Assembly (NCBI RefSeq): GCF_900105755.1 | Contig: NZ_FNTQ01000001.1 | Coordinates: 8,184,001-8,248,000 of the forward strand | Origin: Streptomyces sp. Ag109_O5-10 | GTDB taxonomy: Bacteria > Actinomycetota > Actinomycetes > Streptomycetales > Streptomycetaceae | Direction: 5' to 3' | DNA: 64,000 nt | In this document: positions 57,892 through 64,000 of the stretch, in pieces | How the letters are laid out: every line of letters begins with the position of its first letter | Position numbering within the stretch: the first letter of the stretch is position 1 | Translations under genes and position numbers: made by a program | The notes under the pieces: model-generated | What the model was told of the DNA's origin: nothing | The model's input: only the letters and a program-made list of their open reading frames with translations | The model's database searches: none

Positions 57892-58665
57892 ATGCGAAAC
57901 TCACGTGCGCTGGCGGCCGCGTGCACCGTGGTCGCCGTTCTCGGCGCCGCCGCCCCCGTGGCCGTCGCCGACGGCCTGGGCAACCCCGGCGGCCCACCCA
58001 ACACCCAGGCCCCGGTCGTCGGCGGGGCGGGCGTCGCCCCCGGGACCGGAGTCGGCGGGGTCGGCGTCGGTCCGGGCGTCGGCGGGGTCGGGGTCGCGCC
58101 CGGCGTCGGCGTGGCTCCCGGGTTCGCGGTCCCGGGCGTCGTGGTCCCCGGATACGGGGTGGGCGGGTTCGGTGACGGGCGTTTCAACAACGGCTCCCGC
58201 GGCCACGGTGACGAAGGGCGCGACGAAGGGCGCGACGAAGGGCGCTTCGACGACTTCAACGGCCGCGGCGACGGCGCGCGTGACATCGACGTCCAGCCCC
58301 GGTCGATCGCCACCGGCCAGCGGCTCACCGTCACCGTCAACAACTGCCGCAGCGGCTCCATGACCTCCCGGGCCTTCCGGACGACATCGCTCTATCCGTT
58401 CGGCGGCGACATGGCGCGCGGTGTCGCCACCATCGACCGGAACGCCAGCCCGGGCCCGTACGACCTGACGGTGCGCTGCGACGGACGCACCCTGCTCCGG
58501 CGGGACGCGTTCTTCGTGCTCGGCGGGGTCCGCGGCGGGCTCGGCGGCAGCGTCTCCAGCGGGGCCACCCCCGCGGACATGGCGATCGGCGGCGGCCTGG
58601 TGGGCGCGGCCGTGCTCGCCGGCTGCGGGTTCTGGCTGCGCCGTCGGAGCGAGAGGCGGCTCTGA
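57892..58665 (+). CDS. Exported membrane-anchored protein with Gly-Val-rich stalk
   Basis: The 257-residue protein has a signal peptide (1-26), a Gly/Val/Pro-rich elastin-like stretch (about 32-93), three DEGR repeats (about 108-118), a compact beta domain (131-210) with two cysteines, Cys152 and Cys196, that could form a disulfide, and a C-terminal membrane helix (231-250) followed by an Arg-rich tail. It is likely a cell-surface protein. It shares its domain plan and residue pattern with the neighbouring 58731-59513 product (TG-R-[TS], a Cys, TATIDR/TATVDR, then CDG), so the two are paralogues. No sortase signal is visible. GGAGGAAGA precedes the ATG at 57892. Confidence 0.8.
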   Translation: MRNSRALAAACTVVAVLGAAAPVAVADGLGNPGGPPNTQAPVVGGAGVAPGTGVGGVGVGPGVGGVGVAPGVGVAPGFAVPGVVVPGYGVGGFGDGRFNNGSRGHGDEGRDEGRDEGRFDDFNGRGDGARDIDVQPRSIATGQRLTVTVNNCRSGSMTSRAFRTTSLYPFGGDMARGVATIDRNASPGPYDLTVRCDGRTLLRRDAFFVLGGVRGGLGGSVSSGATPADMAIGGGLVGAAVLAGCGFWLRRRSERRL

Positions 58666-58730
58666 GCCGGCGGGTTGGTGTCCCGGTCCGCCGCGGGACC
58701 GGGACACGGACCCGCCCGGCCGCACCATGA

Positions 58731-59513
58731 TCAGGCGCCCTCTTCCTCGCCGGCGTGCCTGCGCGAGCGCCGGTACGCCGTGCCGATCGACATCACGACC
58801 AGCGCCACCCCGAAGCCGATCTCCCCGAGATCGAACCCGCCGATGCTGCCGCCCTCACCTGCCTGGACACCCCGCCCGGGCGGCAGGGGCTGCGGGTTGA
58901 GCGCCTGGTGACTGCCGGAACCGGCAGTGTCCGCGAGGCCCTCGACGACGTCGTCGGCGCGACCGCCCGTACCGCTGCCGCTGCCGGTGTGCGTATCCGT
59001 GTCCGTGCCGCTGTCGGTGCCCCCGGCCGCGTGCTCGGCGGTGCGGCCGCCCGTCTCCTCGTCGGTGCGCCCGTTTCCGTCGCCGGTCCCGTCACTGTGT
59101 CCGGCCGCGTGCACGTCGTCCTGTCCGGCCGGCGTGCTGCTCGCGATGGCCAGCTCGGTCGACGCGCTGGAGCCGTCGCAGTTGAACGTCACCCGGTACG
59201 ACGACTGCGACTTCGCCGTCCGGTCGACCGTGGCCGTTCCCGAGTTCCGCCCCGACGGGATGCGGACCGTGTCGAAGAGACCCGAGGTGACCGTCGCGGC
59301 GCCCCGGCAGCCACTGCCGCGGTCCAGGTGCAGGCTCACCCGGCCGCCCGCCGTGACGGTGGTGGGCGTGATCCGGAAGCCGAAGGACGTATCACCGGCC
59401 CGGCCGCCGTCCCGGCCGCTGCCGCCGGTGTCGCTCGCGAGGATGACCGGGGCGCAGAGGGCGAGGGCGCCGAGTCCCAGCAGGGCGGCCGAGGCAACGC
59501 GTATCGGGCGCAT
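58731..59513 (-). CDS. Exported membrane-anchored protein, paralogue of the neighbour
   Basis: The 260-residue protein has a signal peptide (1-28), a beta domain (about 44-125) with Cys69 and Cys112, a long Thr/Asp/Gly/Ser-rich linker (about 130-215) and a C-terminal membrane helix (about 235-250) with a basic tail. Its beta domain matches that of the convergent gene in the order of Gly, Arg, Cys, ATVDR and CDG residues. The two genes face each other, 65 bases apart. GGAGGAA precedes the ATG at 59513. The function is unknown. The linker looks like a stalk that spans the cell wall. Confidence 0.8.
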   Translation of the reverse strand: MRPIRVASAALLGLGALALCAPVILASDTGGSGRDGGRAGDTSFGFRITPTTVTAGGRVSLHLDRGSGCRGAATVTSGLFDTVRIPSGRNSGTATVDRTAKSQSSYRVTFNCDGSSASTELAIASSTPAGQDDVHAAGHSDGTGDGNGRTDEETGGRTAEHAAGGTDSGTDTDTHTGSGSGTGGRADDVVEGLADTAGSGSHQALNPQPLPPGRGVQAGEGGSIGGFDLGEIGFGVALVVMSIGTAYRRSRRHAGEEEGA

Positions 59514-59709
59514 GGTGGTTCCTCCGGTCCCCGAGGAGCGGCATGCGGACCTGTTCCGCCGGTGCCGGAAATGCACCTCGATGATCGGAACGCTAGAAAC
59601 CTCCGCACATGCGCGCGAACGCTGTAGGGCGAACGGGGGACCGGCGTGGGCCGTCCGGGGGACACGGGCGGCGTGGCACGCCGCGGCACGATGTCCCCCG
59701 GGGTGCCCG

Positions 59710-60474
59710 CTATCCCTTGATGTGCGGGAAGAGGTTCAGGAACGGCTGCGCCGTCGCCGTGATCCCCCGGCTGTACGGTTCGTCGAAGTCCCAGATCAGG
59801 AACAGCATGAAGGTGATGGTCGCGGTGAACAGGCCGGCCAGGACCAGCTCGCGCCGGGAACGCCTGATCTGCAGCGCGAAGACCATGCCGATGGTGATCG
59901 CCGCTCCGGTCAGCAGCCCGATCCACACCACGTTCGGCATGGTCGCCCCGGTGGAGTCGGCCCGGGCGGTGCGCGCCTGGTCGAGCGCGGCCACCTGGTC
60001 CACCAGCGGCTGGTAGGCCTGCGCCTGGAAGTCGGACTTCGGCTCGTAGTCGGTGACGTCCTGACGGATCTGCGCGAGCAGTTCGGCACCGTTCCGGGAG
60101 AGCCGCCCGTGGTCGGCCATCTCCTTCCATTCCCTGTCGACCACCTGGGCGACGTAGGCGTCGACGTCCGCCCGGATCCGGTCACGCGTGTCGGGCGGAT
60201 ACACCCGCACCCGTTCGTAGATCTCGTGCAGCGCCTGCGCCTCCGCCTGCACGTGGTCCTGGGCGGCGCTGCGGGCCTCCCACACCCCGGCCACCGCCAG
60301 ACCGAGGACGATGGCGTAGATGACGCCGATCCACATGGTCATGTACTCGATGACGTCCGGCGTCTCGGAGGGATCCTCGTCCTCCGCCGCCCTCTTGTCG
60401 CGAACGAGGGTGATGATGACGACCACGACAACGGCCGCGAGCATCGCGAGGACGAGAACAAGCCAATCCGGCAA
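59710..60474 (-). CDS. DUF4239-type membrane protein
   Basis: The 254-residue protein has four membrane helices: one at the N-terminus, one near 45-66 and a pair near 185-230. Between them is a helical extracytoplasmic or cytoplasmic domain (about 70-180). The arrangement and the SAAQDHVQAEAQALHEIYERV segment fit the DUF4239 family, which is distantly like bestrophin channels. The function is unproven. The start is a TTG at 60474 after a strong GGAGG. It is 30 bases downstream of the proline-rich surface protein on the same strand and probably shares its transcript. Confidence 0.82.
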   Translation of the reverse strand: MPDWLVLVLAMLAAVVVVVIITLVRDKRAAEDEDPSETPDVIEYMTMWIGVIYAIVLGLAVAGVWEARSAAQDHVQAEAQALHEIYERVRVYPPDTRDRIRADVDAYVAQVVDREWKEMADHGRLSRNGAELLAQIRQDVTDYEPKSDFQAQAYQPLVDQVAALDQARTARADSTGATMPNVVWIGLLTGAAITIGMVFALQIRRSRRELVLAGLFTATITFMLFLIWDFDEPYSRGITATAQPFLNLFPHIKG

Positions 60475-60504
60475 CGGAAGCCTCCAGGTTCAGTGGGCCG
60501 GCCG

Positions 60505-61104
60505 TCAGCGCGCGCGGAACGCGGCGACGGCGATGATCGCGGGTACGGCGATGAGCAGGACGTAGGTGACCGGTGAGGTGCGGTTCGGGGCCGCCGCACC
60601 GGTCGACTGGACGTGGTACGGCGGGTAGGTCACCGGGGTCGGCGAGGGCCGCGGGGTGGGCTTCGGCGACGGCGTGGGCGTCGGCTTCGGCTCGGGCCGC
60701 GGCGCCGGTGGCGGGGTGGGCTTCGGAGCCGGTGCCCGCCGGGGTGGCGGCGGGGGCGCCGGGCGCGGCGCCGGCGGGGTGGTGCGCGGCGGCTTCGGGG
60801 TGGGCGTCGGTTTCGGGGTGGGTTTCGGCGGCGGGGTGGGTGTCGGAGTGGGCGTGGGCGTCGGGGTCGGCGTGGGGCAGGGCGGCGGGGTGGGCGCCGG
60901 ACACGGCGGGGGAGTGGGCCAGGAGCCCCCGGCGACGGCCACCGCGTAGCTGCCGTCGGGGCCCGTCGAGGCGTAGGCGCAGGCGTCGGCCGACGCCGTG
61001 CCGACCGGGCAGCCCGCCAGGGCCCACGTCAGCGTCAGCAGGGCCAATACCCTTGGGACGGGCGCGAGTCTGGTCGCTTCGGGTGCATGCACGACGGAGA
61101 TCAT
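60505..61104 (-). CDS. Proline-rich cell-surface protein
   Basis: The 199-residue protein has an N-terminal signal (with LAGC near residue 31 that could be a lipobox), then a low-complexity Pro/Thr/Lys-rich stalk of about 90 residues made of PTP, KPTP and APRP units, and a C-terminal membrane helix with a short basic tail. It would be tethered in the membrane and reach through the wall. The ATG at 61104 has a weak ribosome site; the GTG three codons later is an alternative. It precedes the DUF4239 gene by 30 bases. The function is unknown; it may be structural. Confidence 0.72.
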   Translation of the reverse strand: MISVVHAPEATRLAPVPRVLALLTLTWALAGCPVGTASADACAYASTGPDGSYAVAVAGGSWPTPPPCPAPTPPPCPTPTPTPTPTPTPTPPPKPTPKPTPTPKPPRTTPPAPRPAPPPPPRRAPAPKPTPPPAPRPEPKPTPTPSPKPTPRPSPTPVTYPPYHVQSTGAAAPNRTSPVTYVLLIAVPAIIAVAAFRAR

Positions 61105-61360
61105 GGGTCGTCGGGCGCCGTCGCACGCCGGAGTACCGGGTGATTGGCCCGAACGGGGTACATGTGACGTAAACCGGTTTGAATCACACCGCATCGCGAA
61201 TGGCTCGAAGCGTACGCCCGTGCGGGACGCGGTCCACGGCCGCGGTGTCCCGAAAGAAATTTGTGCGGTCGTTGAACACTTCGGCCCCCGGCATCCGTAC
61301 CTGGTGTCGTGCGGCGGCGCAGAGGCGCTGCAATAACCAGGCGATTATGGGGAGTTGACG

Positions 61361-62329
61361 ATGAAGACCTCGTGGAGGAGCGCCTCGCTGGTGGCCACGG
61401 CCGCGGGGGTGATGGTGTTCGCGACGGCGTGCGGTCAGGACAACACGACCACTCCGTCCTCGGCGGCCCAGAACGTCGGTGCCACGGCACCGGCCGGCAT
61501 CGGCAGCATCACCAACCCCTCCGCCTCCACCGGCGCGGGCAACGGCTACGGCGCCGACGGCAGCCAGGCCTCCAGCTCCCCGGCCGCGGTCGCGCCCGCC
61601 GGCAAGCTCACCATTGCCAGCAACCCCGACCTGGGCAAGGTGCTGACCGACGGCAGCGGCCTCACCCTCTACCGATTCGACGCGGACACCGCCAACCCCC
61701 CCAAGTCGAAGTGTGACGGCGACTGCGCCACCACCTGGCCGCCGGTGCCCGCCGGCGACGCCACGGCCGGTGCCGGCATCGACAAGTCGCTGCTCGGCGA
61801 GGTCACCCGCTCCGACGGCACCAAGCAGCTGACCGTCGCCGGCTGGCCGATGTACCGGTACGCCAAGGACGTCAACGCCGGTGACGTCAACGGCCAGGGC
61901 GTGGGCGGCAAGTGGTTCGCGACCGCCCCCGACGGCAAGAAGGCCACGCTGGCCGACCTGCCCGGTCTGTCGGTCCGCAAGGACGCCAAGCTCGGCGACA
62001 TCATCGTCGACAAGAACGGCATGACGGTCTACCGCTTCATCAAGGACAAGGCGTGGCCCAAGGTGGTCTCGAACTGCACCGGTGACTGCCTCGTGAAGTG
62101 GCCGGCCGTCGCCGAGGTCGCCTCCAGCGACACCAAGGGCATCGTGAAGAAGGGCCTGATGGGCTTCACCCGTCCCGACGACGGCGCCAAGCAGCAGACG
62201 GTCAACTGCTGGCCCATCTACACCTTCTCCGGGGACACGAAGGCCGGTGACACCAACGGCCAGGGCGTCGGCGGCACTTGGTACGCCGTCTCGCCCGAGG
62301 GAAAGCTGGTCGGCGCGCCGGCCAGCTAG
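61361..62329 (+). CDS. Lipoprotein with two secreted-repeat domains (SCO0930-like)
   Basis: The 322-residue lipoprotein has a signal and lipobox at Cys24 (ATAC), a Ser/Ala/Gly linker, and two copies of the actinobacterial secreted repeat. Each copy reads LTLYRFD or MTVYRFI, a C-x3-C pair (CDGDC and CTGDC), TWPPV or KWPAV, then GWPMYRYA or CWPIYTFS and GVGGxWxAxxPxGK. The paired cysteines and Trp could bind heme or another redox group, but the role is unproven. The gene order with the methyltransferase and rmdA is the one I remember for Streptomyces coelicolor SCO0930 to SCO0928. GGGGAG precedes the ATG. Confidence 0.9.
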   Translation: MKTSWRSASLVATAAGVMVFATACGQDNTTTPSSAAQNVGATAPAGIGSITNPSASTGAGNGYGADGSQASSSPAAVAPAGKLTIASNPDLGKVLTDGSGLTLYRFDADTANPPKSKCDGDCATTWPPVPAGDATAGAGIDKSLLGEVTRSDGTKQLTVAGWPMYRYAKDVNAGDVNGQGVGGKWFATAPDGKKATLADLPGLSVRKDAKLGDIIVDKNGMTVYRFIKDKAWPKVVSNCTGDCLVKWPAVAEVASSDTKGIVKKGLMGFTRPDDGAKQQTVNCWPIYTFSGDTKAGDTNGQGVGGTWYAVSPEGKLVGAPAS

Positions 62330-62352
62330 GGATCGGTTTCCCAGGTCCGACC

Positions 62353-62387
62353 GCCCGCCCCCTTCGCACCGCACGGAGGGGGCGGGC
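62353..62387 (+). terminator. Hairpin terminator after the repeat lipoprotein
   Basis: GCCCGCCCCCT and AGGGGGCGGGC form perfect 11-base arms with a 13-base loop, 24 bases after the stop and followed by TT. The rest of the 308-base gap to 62637 has no gene; its last 150 bases, with A/C-rich strings such as CGAACAAACCGAACG, probably hold the promoter of the methyltransferase and rmdA genes. Confidence 0.75.
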
Positions 62388-62637
62388 TTCTGCGCGTCCC
62401 GGTGTCGCGCCCCGAAGGCGCGCGGGGCCGGGTCGACGTGCGGCTCCGCCGCGTGGGCGCGAGCGACCACGAATCACCCGCACCCGACGAACAAACCGAA
62501 CGCCCCCCAAACCGCACCCCTCGATTCCCAGGCAGTGACCAGGAACGGATGGTCAATTTCCGTTTCGGCTACCCCCGTTCGCAGGCGATCAGTAGCCTCA
62601 GCTCGAACACCGGATCGCCTCAGCCTTGGAGAGATAC

Positions 62638-63450
62638 ATGGAGCGTCCCGCCTGGGCCCCACGCAGCATCGACATCTCGGTGCCGAGCGTTTCGCGTATC
62701 TACGACTTCTACCTGGGCGGTTCGCACAACTTCGAGGTCGACCGGGAAGCGGCCCGGAAGGCGATGACCCACCTGCCGGGGCTGCCGAAGATCATGCAGG
62801 CCAACCGCGCCTTCATGCGCCGCGCCGTCCGGTACGCGGTGGGCAGCGGCATCGACCAGTTCCTGGACATCGGCTCCGGCATCCCCACCTTCGGCAACGT
62901 CCACGAGGTGGCACAGCAGGCGCACCCCGGCGCGCGCGTGGTGTACGTCGACCACGACCCGGTGGCCGTCGCACACAGCAACGCCGTTCTCTCCGGCAAC
63001 GAGGAAGCCGACGTGGTCGCCGCCGATCTCCGCAAGCCCCAGGAGATCCTGTCCAGCCCTCAGGTGGAGCGCCTGATCGACCTGAATCGGCCAGTGGCGC
63101 TGCTTCTCGTTGCCATACTGCACTTCGTGGAAGACGCGGACGACCCGTACGGGGCAGTGGCACAGCTGCGCGACGCACTCGCGCCCGGCAGCCTGCTTGT
63201 TCTGACGCATGCCTCGTACGAGGGAATCCCGTTGCCTGCCGAGCGGGCCGAGGGCGCGGTGGACGTATACAAGGACATTCGCAACCCGCTGATCATGCGC
63301 TCGCGCGACGAGATCGCGCGGTTCTTCGAGGGGTACGACATGGTGGAACCCGGACTGGTGCCGATGCCGCACTGGCGGCCGGAGTCGGCGCCGGAGGACG
63401 AGGATCCGTTCGCCTTCTCCGGATTCGCCGGCGTGGGGACCGCGGCGTGA
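62638..63450 (+). CDS. DUF574-type SAM-dependent methyltransferase
   Basis: The 270-residue protein belongs to the large actinobacterial DUF574/methyltransferase-19 family. The opening SVSRIYDFYLGGSHNFEVD is the family hallmark, and the SAM-binding motif I is FLDIGSGIP near residue 80, with DHDPVAVAHS as motif II. The methylated substrate is unknown for nearly all members. TTGGAGAG precedes the ATG at 62638. Its stop overlaps the rmdA-like start as GTGA, so the two are translated together, which links an unknown methylation to c-di-GMP signalling. Confidence 0.92.
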   Translation: MERPAWAPRSIDISVPSVSRIYDFYLGGSHNFEVDREAARKAMTHLPGLPKIMQANRAFMRRAVRYAVGSGIDQFLDIGSGIPTFGNVHEVAQQAHPGARVVYVDHDPVAVAHSNAVLSGNEEADVVAADLRKPQEILSSPQVERLIDLNRPVALLLVAILHFVEDADDPYGAVAQLRDALAPGSLLVLTHASYEGIPLPAERAEGAVDVYKDIRNPLIMRSRDEIARFFEGYDMVEPGLVPMPHWRPESAPEDEDPFAFSGFAGVGTAA

Positions 63451-64000
63451 CCGCGGAGCCGGGTGGCCCGGAGGACAGACTGCGCAGGTTCGCGACGATC
63501 TGGAGCCGGGCGGTGTTCCCGGTCACCTCGACGTCCCTGACCCGCCCGGAGTTCGAGGAGCAGCTCCTCCCGCTGGCCCGTCGGCTGAGCGAGATCCTGC
63601 TGGCGCACGGCTTCGACACCGACGAGGCCCGGCAGGTGGGCGCCGCGCTCATCGACGCGCACTGCACCGACCCCGAGGCGCTGACCCGCTCCCTCGACTG
63701 CGTCGACGCCTACCTGGTCCTCTACTGCGGCGAGGACGGCCCCCAGGACGAGATGCGGATGCGGTCCTCGCGGATCCAGCACGCGATGGCCGCCGGTTTC
63801 GCCCGGGCGCTGCGCGAGCGCACGCTGGCCGAGCAGGAGGCCATCGCCCAGGCCGCGTTGCGCGCCCAGGGCGTGGTCGCGCAGGCGCTGCACGCCAGCG
63901 AGGCCCGCTTCCGCGCCGTCTTCGAGGGCGCGGCGATAGGAATCGGCATCGCCGACCTCGAAGGCAACGTCCTCCAGGTGAACGGCGCGCTGCTGCGCAT
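63447..64000 (+). CDS. rmdA: RmdA-like c-di-GMP signalling protein (5' part)
   Basis: Only the first 184 codons are inside the window. Residues 1-145 form a helical N-terminal domain, and a PAS domain begins near 150 with SEARFRAVFEGAAIGIGIADLEG. This order, after a DUF574 methyltransferase and the repeat lipoprotein, is what I remember for S. coelicolor rmdA (SCO0928), whose product continues with GGDEF and EAL domains and degrades c-di-GMP during development. The catalytic domains lie beyond 64000 and cannot be seen, so the call rests on the N-terminal match and gene order. The GTG start overlaps the methyltransferase stop. Confidence 0.75.
   Translation, partial: MTAEPGGPEDRLRRFATIWSRAVFPVTSTSLTRPEFEEQLLPLARRLSEILLAHGFDTDEARQVGAALIDAHCTDPEALTRSLDCVDAYLVLYCGEDGPQDEMRMRSSRIQHAMAAGFARALRERTLAEQEAIAQAALRAQGVVAQALHASEARFRAVFEGAAIGIGIADLEGNVLQVNGALLR

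Noticed and set aside
60600..60950. Simple PTP/KPTP repeats as a minisatellite or CRISPR-like array
   Set aside because: They are coding low complexity in a surface protein; there are no constant repeats with unique spacers.
1..64000. Secondary-metabolite cluster, prophage, conjugative element or CRISPR system
   Set aside because: No PKS, NRPS, terpene, RiPP-modifying, integrase, phage structural or cas genes were recognised.

Overview
The window is very GC-rich, has a strong G/C third-codon bias, uses GTG and TTG starts freely, and carries families typical of Streptomyces: an actinobacterial GlgA/GlgC pair, LysX, an SpoIIE-type phosphatase, DUF574 methyltransferase, a class F sortase and an RmdA-like c-di-GMP protein. 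Only one gene contains a TTA codon that I could find. The organism is almost certainly a Streptomyces or a close relative, and the segment is chromosomal.

Layout. 1-15 kb: DMT transporter, FhuF-like Fe-S protein, glgA, glgC, a secreted GH92 alpha-mannosidase, a wax-ester/TAG synthase, an odd zinc-ribbon SDR, a second SDR, small unknown genes, a GNAT acetyltransferase, a palindromic MITE, a third SDR, a broken aldo/keto reductase and a divergent TetR with twin operators. 15-30 kb: an amidase, then a glycan-foraging locus: secreted GH29 alpha-L-fucosidase, LacI regulator, sugar-binding lipoprotein with two permeases, GH5-like beta-mannosidase candidate, secreted GH85 endo-beta-N-acetylglucosaminidase (TTA codon) and GH38 alpha-mannosidase. 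30-39 kb: a FadR-type regulator and a tightly overlapping operon with a second sugar ABC importer and the non-phosphorylating L-fucose pathway (mutarotase, AKR dehydrogenase, lactonase, fuconate dehydratase, SDR). 39-52 kb: lipase maturation factor-like protein, SpoIIE phosphatase, Fpg/Nei glycosylase, ECF sigma and anti-sigma genes separated by an unknown gene, CapA-like lipoprotein, MarR with alpha/beta hydrolase, amino-acid permease, LysR with MFS exporter, universal stress protein. 52-64 kb: LysX, polysaccharide deacetylase, class F sortase, two related surface proteins, DUF4239 protein, proline-rich surface protein, repeat lipoprotein, methyltransferase and the 5' part of rmdA.

How the genes work together. 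The best-supported system joins the 16.8-29.8 kb and 29.9-38.7 kb loci, with the GH92 gene nearby. GH85 would free N-glycans from glycoproteins outside the cell. GH92 and GH29 would trim alpha-1,2-mannose and fucose outside. The 20.4 kb importer, which lacks its own ATPase, would take up the oligosaccharide for GH38 and the GH5-like enzyme in the cytoplasm. Freed L-fucose would enter by the 30.8 kb importer and be oxidised. LacI- and FadR-type operators lie in the promoter regions of the two transport operons. This resembles N-glycan loci known from bifidobacteria, but here it is coupled to fucose catabolism. The final 2,4-diketo-3-deoxy-L-fuconate hydrolase, the ABC ATPase and a beta-N-acetylglucosaminidase are not in the window.

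No tRNA, rRNA, CRISPR array, prophage or biosynthetic gene cluster was seen.
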